Below are positions 58,101 to 64,000 of a DNA stretch of 64,000 bases, piece after piece. The stretch covers positions 1,612,001-1,676,000 of the forward strand of contig NZ_RKHQ01000001.1 of assembly GCF_003751805.1 (NCBI RefSeq). The letters are read 5' to 3'. This stretch comes from Salana multivorans (GTDB lineage Bacteria > Actinomycetota > Actinomycetes > Actinomycetales > Beutenbergiaceae). How positions within the stretch are numbered: the stretch's first letter is position 1; each line of letters opens with the position of its first letter. The translations under genes were made by a program, and so were the position numbers. The notes under the pieces were generated by a model. That model did no database searches. It had not been told where the DNA came from and saw only the letters and a program-made list of their open reading frames with translations.

Positions 58101-58158
58101 GGCGGTGGAGCTCGAGCTGCGCCCGTTCCAGATCGTCACCCTGCGCTACGCCCGCTGA
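55129..58158 (+). CDS. GH38 alpha-mannosidase
   Basis: A 1009-residue cytoplasmic enzyme of the bacterial GH38 type. The N-terminal beta domain (about 1-255) is followed by the catalytic (beta/alpha)7 barrel, with zinc ligands in GHAHIDSAWLWP (His265, His267, Asp269) and the nucleophile in VWLPDSFGYSG (Asp379). QFHDILPGSSIAWVH marks the helical middle domain, and C-terminal beta-sandwiches complete the normal length. It hydrolyses terminal alpha-mannose. The ATG at 55129 has only a weak ribosome site; an in-frame ATG at 55114 is possible. It heads an operon with a sugar importer 59 bases downstream and is divergent from a ROK regulator. Confidence 0.92.
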   Translation: MRFDEKTRFEGRISRFVEETITPALYPERIALDVSVWRVPDEPVPFDEARAATYEPFVMGSPWGVAWSTEWFHVTGEVPAAWRERDLEVVVDLGFHTWNEGGQAEGLAYRPDGSIVKAIEPYNRYLRVDRGTERVDLYIEAASNPDAAVRAEGERWGNTWRQSPYTSKEHRPPTPVYVFRSCDLAVRDHEVAAFAADVDVLWQLALVLPETSPRRASIVAALARAIDVCDPDDLPGTVGAGRAVLAPVLASPAGASSHTLVATGHAHIDSAWLWPVRETIRKCARTWSNVLELLEEHEDLTFSASSAQQYRWMKDHYPQVWERIRAAVADGRFIPVGGMWVESDTNMPGSEAMARQFVAGQRFFREELGVTCPEVWLPDSFGYSGALPQIARAAGARWFLTQKLSWNETNVMPHHSFTWEGIDGSRIFTHFPPVDSYVSALDAEDLDKAERQYSEAGHGTRSLIPFGYGDGGGGPTREMVARAERQADLEGSPRVVLGNPRDFFAAAEAELPDPSTWTGEMYLETHRGTYTSQVRTKQGNRRSEHALHAAELWAATAAVREGAPYPYDDLERIWHVVLLQQFHDILPGSSIAWVHREAEAGYGRVLAECAEIVDGAVRALVGEGDLALAANATPFALDSVAPMAIGAHDAGSGATGATSVVPGADGTVLDNGLLRVVVDPRGLVTSLRDLVADREVVAAGAAALLFQVHGDRPTMYEAWDIDAAYRRTVEDLRAADSVEILAPDAVRVSHTYRSSTVAATLRLPAGARHLDVTVDVDWHEARRLLKLAVPVDVKADAAASETQFGHVVRPTHTNTTWDEARYETVAHRWLHVGEEGYGVAVVNDSTYGYDVRRTWAGERSAAATTIRASVIHGPKFPDPDCDMGEHTMRYRILPGATRADALRHAWDVNLPTTRLTGARAVAPLLDVTGRGVVVQTVKLAEDRSGDVVVRLYESDGGRTRASIRADFEHVGVAVTDLLEEPTGEAATVVDGAVELELRPFQIVTLRYAR

Positions 58159-58217
58159 CGGGCGGAGGAGAACCCGTGCGACGCGGCCGACGCGTCCATG
58201 ACACCCAGGAGGAACCG

Positions 58218-59609
58218 ATGAAGCACCTCAGACGAGTCACGACACTTGCCGCCGCGGTTGCGGCCACCTCGCTCGTCCTCGCCGCCTGCGGCTCCGGCGA
58301 CGGCGGGGACGGGGGCGACGGTGCGGCCGACGGCCGCGTCACGATCACCGTGTCCGGCCTGCCGGACAACTCCAAGCCGGAGGAGCGCGCGGCCTTCGAG
58401 GCCGACCTCGACGCCTTCCGGGCGGCCAACCCCGACATCGACATCACCGCCGTCGAGACGCTCTGGGACCCGCAGACGTTCTCGGCGCAGCTCGCCGGCG
58501 GCACGCTGCCGACGGTGATCGACCTCCCGCCGTCGGAGATGAACAGCCTGATCGCGAACGGCCAGGTCAAGGACCTCACCGACGTCGTCCAGGCGAGCGC
58601 GACGCTGCGCGACGTGCCCGACGCGATGATGGAGTTCGGCCTCGGCCCCGACGGCCGGTACTACGGGGTGCCGACGTACGCGTACTCGATGGGCCTCATG
58701 ATCAACCGCGACCTGTTCGAGCGGGCCGGCCTCGACCCCGACGAGCCGCTGGCGACGTGGGACGACGTCCGGGCCGCCGCCAAGGCGATCACCGAGGCGA
58801 CGGGCGAGGTCGGGTACGCCACCCCCGCGACCGAGGGCTACGCCGGGTGGATCCTCGACTCGGCGCTCCCGGCCTTCGGCGGCGAGATGATGACGCAGGT
58901 CGACGGCGAGTGGGTCCTCGACCTGACCGCCCAGCCGATCCAGGACCTCCTCCAGCTCCTGCACGACATGCGCTGGGAGGACGGCTCGATGGGCGTCAAC
59001 TCGCTCATCACCGACGGCGACATCAACAACATGCTTGCGGCGGGGCAGCTCGGCATGGCCGTCCGCGGCGGCGACGCCTACCAGAACATGACGCTCGTCA
59101 GCGGCATGCCCAAGGAGGACTACGGGATGTTCCCGATGCCGCAGACGGCGGACGGTCTCGGCACGGGTGGCGGTGGCCGCGTCGCGATCGTCCGCCCGGA
59201 CGCGACGGACGCGCAGGCCGAGGCCGTCGTGAGGTGGCTGGAGTTCCACAACTTCGCTCCGTACATGAGCGAGGAGAACGCCGTGGCGTGGGCGACCGCG
59301 CGCGACGCCGAGGGCCTGCCCGTGCCGGAGGTCGGCCTGCCGCGCGTCACGGGTGAGGTCATGGCGAGCTTCATGGGGTGGATCGACCCGTACGTCAACG
59401 TGCCGATGCCGCAGATCCAGACCTACCTCGACTCGGCCGACACGCTGACCATCCACGGCGGGCCGCCCTACGCCGCCGGCGAGATCTACGAGTCGTTCGC
59501 GCCCGTCATCCAGGCCGTGCTCGGACGCGAGGACGCCGACATCCCGGCGCTCCTGCAGACCGCGCAGGACACCTCGATGCCCGCCGTCGAGGCGGCGCTG
59601 CCCGACTGA
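58218..59609 (+). CDS. CUT1 sugar ABC transporter substrate-binding lipoprotein (second system)
   Basis: A 463-residue extracellular sugar-binding protein. The lipobox is LAAC (Cys24), a Gly/Asp-rich spacer follows, and the fold shows FEADLDAFRAANPDIDITAVET, GRYYGVPTYAYSMGLMINRDLFERAGLDPDEPLATWDDV and GGGGRVAIVRP. ATG 58218 follows AGGAGGAACCG; an in-frame start 14 codons upstream would spoil the signal peptide. Between an alpha-mannosidase and two permeases it probably binds mannose-containing oligosaccharides, an inference from context only. Confidence 0.92.
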   Translation: MKHLRRVTTLAAAVAATSLVLAACGSGDGGDGGDGAADGRVTITVSGLPDNSKPEERAAFEADLDAFRAANPDIDITAVETLWDPQTFSAQLAGGTLPTVIDLPPSEMNSLIANGQVKDLTDVVQASATLRDVPDAMMEFGLGPDGRYYGVPTYAYSMGLMINRDLFERAGLDPDEPLATWDDVRAAAKAITEATGEVGYATPATEGYAGWILDSALPAFGGEMMTQVDGEWVLDLTAQPIQDLLQLLHDMRWEDGSMGVNSLITDGDINNMLAAGQLGMAVRGGDAYQNMTLVSGMPKEDYGMFPMPQTADGLGTGGGGRVAIVRPDATDAQAEAVVRWLEFHNFAPYMSEENAVAWATARDAEGLPVPEVGLPRVTGEVMASFMGWIDPYVNVPMPQIQTYLDSADTLTIHGGPPYAAGEIYESFAPVIQAVLGREDADIPALLQTAQDTSMPAVEAALPD

Positions 59610-59653
59610 GGCCGCGCTCCCGCGGTCCGGCGCGGTTGCGCCGGGCCGCGGGA

Positions 59654-59680
59654 CGGCCGGTCCCGACCCGGGACCGGCCG
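59654..59680 (+). terminator. Intra-operon hairpin between binding protein and permease
   Basis: An 11-bp stem, CGGCCGGTCCC (59654-59664) with GGGACCGGCCG (59670-59680), and a 5-base loop. Hairpins at this position commonly lower permease expression relative to the binding protein or protect the upstream mRNA. The other CUT1 operon at 50644 has none. Confidence 0.6.
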
Positions 59681-59712
59681 GTCCCGTCCCGACACGGAAA
59701 GGAGGCTCGACG

Positions 59713-60630
59713 ATGACCACGACCGACGCGCCGCGCCGCGGCACGCCAGCGGCGTCCATCGTCCGGTGGGTCAGGGGCGGCGGGCTGACGACGTTCGTCC
59801 TCGCGCTCCCGATGATCATCGGGTTCACCGTCTTCGGCTGGTGGCCGATCACGCGGGGCGTCATCCTCGCGTTCCAGCGGACCAACCTCATCACGACCCA
59901 GTGGGTCGGTCTCGACAACTTCCACCGCGTGTTCAGCGACCCCCTGCTCTGGCAGGCACTGCAGAACACCGCGCTCTACGCGCTCATCGCGATCGTCATC
60001 GGGTTCCCGATCCCCCTGCTCGCCGCCGCGACCATCTCGGAGATGCGCGGGCGGACGCGCCAGCTCGGCTCGATCCTCGCGTTCCTCCCGGTCGTCGTCC
60101 CGCCGGTCGTCGCGATCCTCCTCTGGCGTCGCTTCTACGCCCCGGACGAGACGGGCCTCATCAACACGCTCCTCGGCAAGGTCGGGCTCGGGCCGGTCGG
60201 CTGGCTGATCGACCCGCGCTGGTCGATGCTCGCGCTCGTCGTCGCCGGCATCTGGGCCGGGGCCGGGTCGACGATCATCATCTATCTCGCCGCCATGGTG
60301 ACGATCGACCGCGAGCTGTACGACGCCGCCGAGGTCGACGGGGGCGGCATCGCGCGCAAGGTCTGGCACATCATGCTGCCGCAGCTGCGCGGCACGCTCC
60401 TGGTCATGCTCCTGCTCCAGATCATCGGCGTGTTCCAGGTCTTCACCGAGCCCTACCTGCTGACCGGCGGCGGTCCGGAGAACCGGACGCTCATGCTGCT
60501 CATGCTCGTCTTCCGGCGGTTCCAGGCGGGTGACTACGGGGTGGCGTCGGCGCTGAGCCTCCTGCTCGCGGGCGTGCTCGCGCTGCTGTCCTGGGTGTAT
60601 CTGCGCGTCACGAGGAGGTGGGCGTCATGA
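59713..60630 (+). CDS. CUT1 sugar ABC transporter permease 1 (second system)
   Basis: A 305-residue MalF/UgpA-type permease with six helices. The motif TLITTQWVGLDNF-like region follows the first helix, and the EAA loop IDRELYDAAEVDGGGIARKVWHIMLP is at about 195-220. ATG 59713 has GGAAAGGAGG upstream. It overlaps the next permease gene (ATGA). Confidence 0.92.
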   Translation: MTTTDAPRRGTPAASIVRWVRGGGLTTFVLALPMIIGFTVFGWWPITRGVILAFQRTNLITTQWVGLDNFHRVFSDPLLWQALQNTALYALIAIVIGFPIPLLAAATISEMRGRTRQLGSILAFLPVVVPPVVAILLWRRFYAPDETGLINTLLGKVGLGPVGWLIDPRWSMLALVVAGIWAGAGSTIIIYLAAMVTIDRELYDAAEVDGGGIARKVWHIMLPQLRGTLLVMLLLQIIGVFQVFTEPYLLTGGGPENRTLMLLMLVFRRFQAGDYGVASALSLLLAGVLALLSWVYLRVTRRWAS

Positions 60631-61571
60631 GCGCTCCGGTGAACGGGACGACCGGTCGCGCCGCGGGTGCGGCACGACCCCCGCGGCGACGGCGCGGTGC
60701 CGGCGAGGCCGAGGAGCGGACGCTGATCTCCGCCAACGACCTGCGCCACCCCGGCACGCGCGCGTCGGTCCTGTCGTGGAAGGCCCTCTTCCTCGCGATC
60801 CTCGTGCTGGTCGGCCTCTACCCCCTGTTCTGGCTGGTCGTCGCGGCGACGTCGACGTCCCAGGACACGCTGCGCGACCCGCTCGGGCTGTGGGGCCAGG
60901 GCTTCCACCCCGGGAACCTCGTCGACGCGTGGAACAAGGTCCAGATCAACCTCTACACGGCGAACACGTTCATCATCGCCATCGGCACGACGTTCTTCAT
61001 GCTGCTCGTGACGCTCACGGCGGCCTACGTCCTCGCCATCCTGCGCCCGCGGTACGCGGCCTTCCTCGACGCGGCCATCATGGCGACGCTGTTCATCCCC
61101 GGGATCATCTCGCTGGTCCCGCTCTACCTGACGATCATCGACCTCGAGATCATCGACACGTGGTGGGCGGTGTGGCTCCCCGGAGCGGTGAGCGCGTTCA
61201 ACGTCCTCATCGTCAAGCAGTACCTCCAGACGATCCCGGCGGAGCTGTTCGAGGCGGCGAAGATCGACGGGACCGGGCCGATCCGCGTGCTGTGGCACAT
61301 CGTCCTGCCGCTCGCGCGCCCCATCATGGGCGTCGTGGCCCTGCTCACCTTCATCGCGTCGTGGCGCGACTTCCTCTGGCCGCTGCTCGCCCTGCCCAGC
61401 CCGGCGAAGCGGCCGCTGTCCGTCGCGCTCAGCCTGGCCGAGCGCAGCACCGACCTCAGCCTCGCGATGGCCGCGATGCTCATCGCGACGATCATCCCGA
61501 TCGTCCTGTTCCTGGTGTTCCAGCGGCAGTTCCTCTCCGGCGTGAGCGCGACGGGATCGGTGAAGGGATGA
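60627..61571 (+). CDS. CUT1 sugar ABC transporter permease 2 (second system)
   Basis: A 314-residue MalG/UgpE-type permease. A basic Arg/Ala-rich cytoplasmic N-terminus of about 50 residues is longer than usual. Helices follow from about residue 52, and the EAA loop IPAELFEAAKIDGTGPIRVLWHIVLP is at about 207-232. ATG 60627 in an ATGA overlap, with GAGGAGG upstream. Its own stop overlaps the glycosidase gene (ATGA), so importer and hydrolase are translationally coupled. No ATPase gene is present in the operon. Confidence 0.92.
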   Translation: MSAPVNGTTGRAAGAARPPRRRRGAGEAEERTLISANDLRHPGTRASVLSWKALFLAILVLVGLYPLFWLVVAATSTSQDTLRDPLGLWGQGFHPGNLVDAWNKVQINLYTANTFIIAIGTTFFMLLVTLTAAYVLAILRPRYAAFLDAAIMATLFIPGIISLVPLYLTIIDLEIIDTWWAVWLPGAVSAFNVLIVKQYLQTIPAELFEAAKIDGTGPIRVLWHIVLPLARPIMGVVALLTFIASWRDFLWPLLALPSPAKRPLSVALSLAERSTDLSLAMAAMLIATIIPIVLFLVFQRQFLSGVSATGSVKG

Positions 61572-63010
61572 CCATCCGGTTCGAGGGGGAGGAGCGACTG
61601 GAGCGCTGCGTCCCCGCCGCGCTGCGCAACCTCCTCGAGGTCAACACCGTCCCCGGCCGCGGCCCGGAGGAGCCGGCGAGGTTCCTGCGTGCGGGCGGCG
61701 GCTACGCCGAGCCGTGGACCCGCGACGCGGCCGTCAACTCGTGGTTCGCCGCGAGCTGGCTCACGCCCGACGTGGCGGAGGCGACCCTGCGGATGGTGTG
61801 CGAGGACGGTCCGGACGGCGCCGTCGTCGCCCAGGACGACCAGTGGTGGGACCACGTCGTCTGGGTGGTCGCGGCGCACCGGCACGCGCTGCTCACCGGA
61901 GACCGCGCGTTCCTCGGGTGGGCCGAGGGCGTCGCCCGGCGCTCGCTCTCGATCGCCCGCGCCGGCCGGTACGTGGCGCGGTTCGGGCTGTTCCGGGGGC
62001 CGGCCGTCATGGCGGACGGCATCTCCGGGTACCCGGTGGACGTGGTCGAGCCCGGCAACGAGTCGTCGTTCGTGCTCGACCACCCCCGCGCCCACGACGT
62101 CCTCTGCCTCTCCACGAACCTCGTCCACGCCGCCGCCTACCGCGCCCTCGGCGCGATGGCCGACGCCCTCGGCGGGGACGGTGCGGCCGACCGGGCGATG
62201 GCCACCGACCTGATGCGGGCCGTCGAGAAGCTGTTCTGGACGGGCACGGCCTACGGGTACCTGCTGGTGCCCCGGGGCGATGACCCCGCGGACGCCCGCC
62301 TCGACACCTCGCAGGAGGCACTCGGTCTCGCCCTCGCGCTGCTCACCGGCCACGCCAGCGGGCCACGCGCGCTCGACCTCGTCGCCCGGACGCACCGGGA
62401 GCCGTTCGGCGTCGTCTCCGTCTGGCCGCACCTGCAGCTGTTCTCCGACCGCCACCCGGGGCGGCACAACACCGTCGTGTGGCCGTGGATCACCGGTGCG
62501 TGGGTCCAAGCGGTCGCTCACGCCGGCGACCTCGACGCGTTCGGGGCGGAGCTCGACGGCTTCCTGCGGCTCGTCGCCGCCGGCGGTCACGCCTACCCGG
62601 AGGTGCAGAACGCGCGGACGGGTGCGGCGGACGGCGGGTGGCAGTCGGACGCCGGGTGGCGCGGCGACTACCTGCCCGGCATCGGCCGGGCGTGGGCGTC
62701 GGAGCCCGACCAGACCTGGTCGGCGACGGCGCTGCTCGGCGTGCTCGTCGAGTCGCTGCTCGGGCTGCACCCGGGGGCCGCCGGCATCCGCGTCGCCCCG
62801 CGGCTGCCGGCCGGCATCGACCGGCTGCGCCTGTCCGGCCTGCGGTACGGGTCCGCCACGCTCGACGTCGAGGTCCGCGGCACGGGTGATCGTCTCGTCG
62901 ACCTCGTGGTCGACGGGACGCCCGTGGACGTGGCGGCGCCCCTGCTGCCCGCCGGCCTGCGTGACGGGGCGCCGCGCGCCGTCGTCGTCACCGCCGTCGT
63001 CAACGGCTGA
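61568..63010 (+). CDS. (alpha/alpha)6-barrel glycosidase (MGH1/GH63-like)
   Basis: A 480-residue cytoplasmic protein with the look of a six-hairpin glycosidase: YAEPWTRDAAVNSWFAASWLTPDVAE near residue 45, AQDDQWWDHVVWVVAAHRHAL near 95, LDTSQEALGLALALL near 245 and NTVVWPWITGAWVQAVAHAGD near 305. The C-terminal RVAPRLPAGIDRLRLSGLRYGSATLDVEVRG is a small beta-sandwich often found on such enzymes. The family resembles mannosylglycerate-hydrolase-like and GH63 proteins, but I cannot place it exactly. Coupling to the importer by ATGA and co-location with GH38 and GH36 genes suggest it trims the imported oligosaccharide. Confidence 0.7.
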   Translation: MTIRFEGEERLERCVPAALRNLLEVNTVPGRGPEEPARFLRAGGGYAEPWTRDAAVNSWFAASWLTPDVAEATLRMVCEDGPDGAVVAQDDQWWDHVVWVVAAHRHALLTGDRAFLGWAEGVARRSLSIARAGRYVARFGLFRGPAVMADGISGYPVDVVEPGNESSFVLDHPRAHDVLCLSTNLVHAAAYRALGAMADALGGDGAADRAMATDLMRAVEKLFWTGTAYGYLLVPRGDDPADARLDTSQEALGLALALLTGHASGPRALDLVARTHREPFGVVSVWPHLQLFSDRHPGRHNTVVWPWITGAWVQAVAHAGDLDAFGAELDGFLRLVAAGGHAYPEVQNARTGAADGGWQSDAGWRGDYLPGIGRAWASEPDQTWSATALLGVLVESLLGLHPGAAGIRVAPRLPAGIDRLRLSGLRYGSATLDVEVRGTGDRLVDLVVDGTPVDVAAPLLPAGLRDGAPRAVVVTAVVNG

Positions 63011-63075
63011 CGCGACCTCACCCCCCGACACCCGACCCCTTCCTCACCCCAACCCGACCACCGCCGGAGGACGCG

Positions 63076-64000
63076 ATGCTCGACCTCGACCACTGTCTCG
63101 GCCTCGGCGAGACCGCCGTCGCCGGCACCATCGAGCGGCGCACGGCCGAGCGCCTCGACGCCGCGGTCGCGCGGTGCCGGCTCACCGTCCGCGTGCCGCA
63201 CGGGACGCCGACGCGGGTGACCGTCAGCGACGTCCCGACCGCGCGCCTGACCCTGCCCCCTGGCCGGTGGAGGGCCGACTGGTTCTCCTCGCACTGGGGC
63301 GACGAGTTCTACCCGCGGGGCCGGGCCGTCGGGTCGGAGCCGCTGCGCCTGGAGGTGCGGGCGGGGCGCGGCTCCAAGATCGTCCACCCGTGGCTGTGCC
63401 TCACCTCGCCCGAGCACGGCGCCGTGGTCGTCTCGCCGGCCTGGAGCGGCAACTGGGTGATGACGGTGACACCGACGGGTGACGGCGGACTCACGGTGAC
63501 GGCGGGCATCAGCCCGTGGAAGTTCGCCCGCGCGGTCAGCGCGGAGCTGCCCTTCGTCGCGCCCGACGTGATCCTCGCCCGCGGGACCGACCGGTTCGAC
63601 GCCGGGGCCGCGCTGGCCCGGGCGGTCGGGCGGTGGGTCGCGCCGACATCGGCGTGGAGCCAGCGGGTGGCGACGGCGTGGAACCACTGGTGGCCCTACG
63701 AGGACGCCGAGATCGACCATGCCCGGTTCGTCGAGAACGCGGGGATCGCCGCGCGGCTCGGCCTCGACGTCGCGACCTGCGACGCCGGCTGGTTCGGCCG
63801 GCCGGACGCCGGGACGTTCTGGGAGCGGGAGCGCGGCGACTGGGACGACGAGAACACCGAGCGGTTCCCGGCGGGCCTGTCGGGTCTCGCGGAGTCGGTG
63901 CGCGCGAGCGGCATCGAGCTCGGCGTCTGGATCGAGGCCGAGGCCGTCGGCGTCGATGCCCGGGTCGGCCTCGCGCACCCGGAGATCCTCGCCCGCCGCG
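63076..64000 (+). CDS. GH36 alpha-galactosidase-like enzyme (3' end beyond window)
   Basis: The first 308 residues of a second GH36 enzyme; the frame runs open to the window end. The N-terminal beta-sandwich (about 1-190) is followed by the start of the barrel: TAWNHWWPYEDAEI, VATCDAGWFGRPDAGTFWERERGDWDDEN and GVWIEAEAVGVDARVGLAHPE. These align directly with the GH36 gene at 36160, except that this copy is shorter at its N-terminus and lacks the Gly-Ser run. The nucleophile region lies beyond the window. ATG 63076 has GGAGG upstream and is 65 bases after the preceding gene, so it probably belongs to the GH38 operon. Confidence 0.85.
   Translation, partial: MLDLDHCLGLGETAVAGTIERRTAERLDAAVARCRLTVRVPHGTPTRVTVSDVPTARLTLPPGRWRADWFSSHWGDEFYPRGRAVGSEPLRLEVRAGRGSKIVHPWLCLTSPEHGAVVVSPAWSGNWVMTVTPTGDGGLTVTAGISPWKFARAVSAELPFVAPDVILARGTDRFDAGAALARAVGRWVAPTSAWSQRVATAWNHWWPYEDAEIDHARFVENAGIAARLGLDVATCDAGWFGRPDAGTFWERERGDWDDENTERFPAGLSGLAESVRASGIELGVWIEAEAVGVDARVGLAHPEILARR

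Overview
The window is very GC-rich, densely coding DNA with G/C-ending codons, many ATGA/GTGA gene overlaps, several leaderless-type starts (TANNNT six bases before ATG/GTG) and sugar ABC importers that lack their own ATPase. Together with the large stock of glycoside hydrolases this points to an actinobacterium, most likely a plant-polymer degrader of the Micrococcales (Cellulomonadaceae or Promicromonosporaceae type). That assignment is inference. I see no rRNA, tRNA, CRISPR array, insertion sequence or phage gene.

Left part (1-10.6 kb), small-molecule import. Two amino-acid ABC permeases are followed by a 570-base tandem-repeat array. Next comes a TPP riboswitch ahead of a complete thiamine ABC importer (thiB-thiP-thiQ). 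A large MalT/LAL-type LuxR regulator faces it, and a second ATPase/permease pair of the nitrate/sulfonate/HMP class is divergent from the regulator.

Central part (10.6-32.6 kb), a glycoside hydrolase family 3 locus. Four paralogous lipoprotein GH3 genes lie in tandem, each with its own promoter and separated by three related long hairpins. They are followed by a small lipoprotein, a membrane-anchored GH3 with reversed domain order, a cytoplasmic GH3, a GtrA-like membrane protein and a family 2 glycosyltransferase. A LytTR response regulator, its AgrC-like sensor kinase and a pyridoxal kinase converge on this run. Each of the four lipoprotein GH3 genes is preceded by two copies of ACAGGTTGT exactly 21 bp apart, the geometry LytTR regulators bind, followed 30-31 bases later by a weak extended -10. 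I regard this as the most interesting system in the window: a two-component switch next to its probable targets.

32.6-36 kb: an orphan NMT1-like binding lipoprotein, a MarR regulator, a gene-poor stretch with two arrays of 27-bp tandem repeats, and a small S4-domain RNA-binding protein.

36-52.4 kb: a sugar-acid catabolic cluster. It encodes a GH36 alpha-galactosidase, a beta-propeller protein, two SDR dehydrogenases, an FAD/Fe-S 2-hydroxyacid dehydrogenase, an FAH-family hydrolase, an SMP-30 lactonase, an aldose-1-epimerase-like protein, a FadR-type GntR regulator, an enolase-superfamily dehydratase and a CUT1 sugar importer. The set matches a non-phosphorylative (diketo-hydrolase) route such as that for L-fucose or L-rhamnose. 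Five copies of an 11-bp element (core TATGAT[C/G]T) lie at the three control regions.

52.5-64 kb: an ECF sigma factor with a SnoaL-like tail, a ROK repressor, and divergent from it an operon of GH38 alpha-mannosidase, a second CUT1 importer, an (alpha/alpha)6 glycosidase and a second GH36 enzyme cut by the window end.
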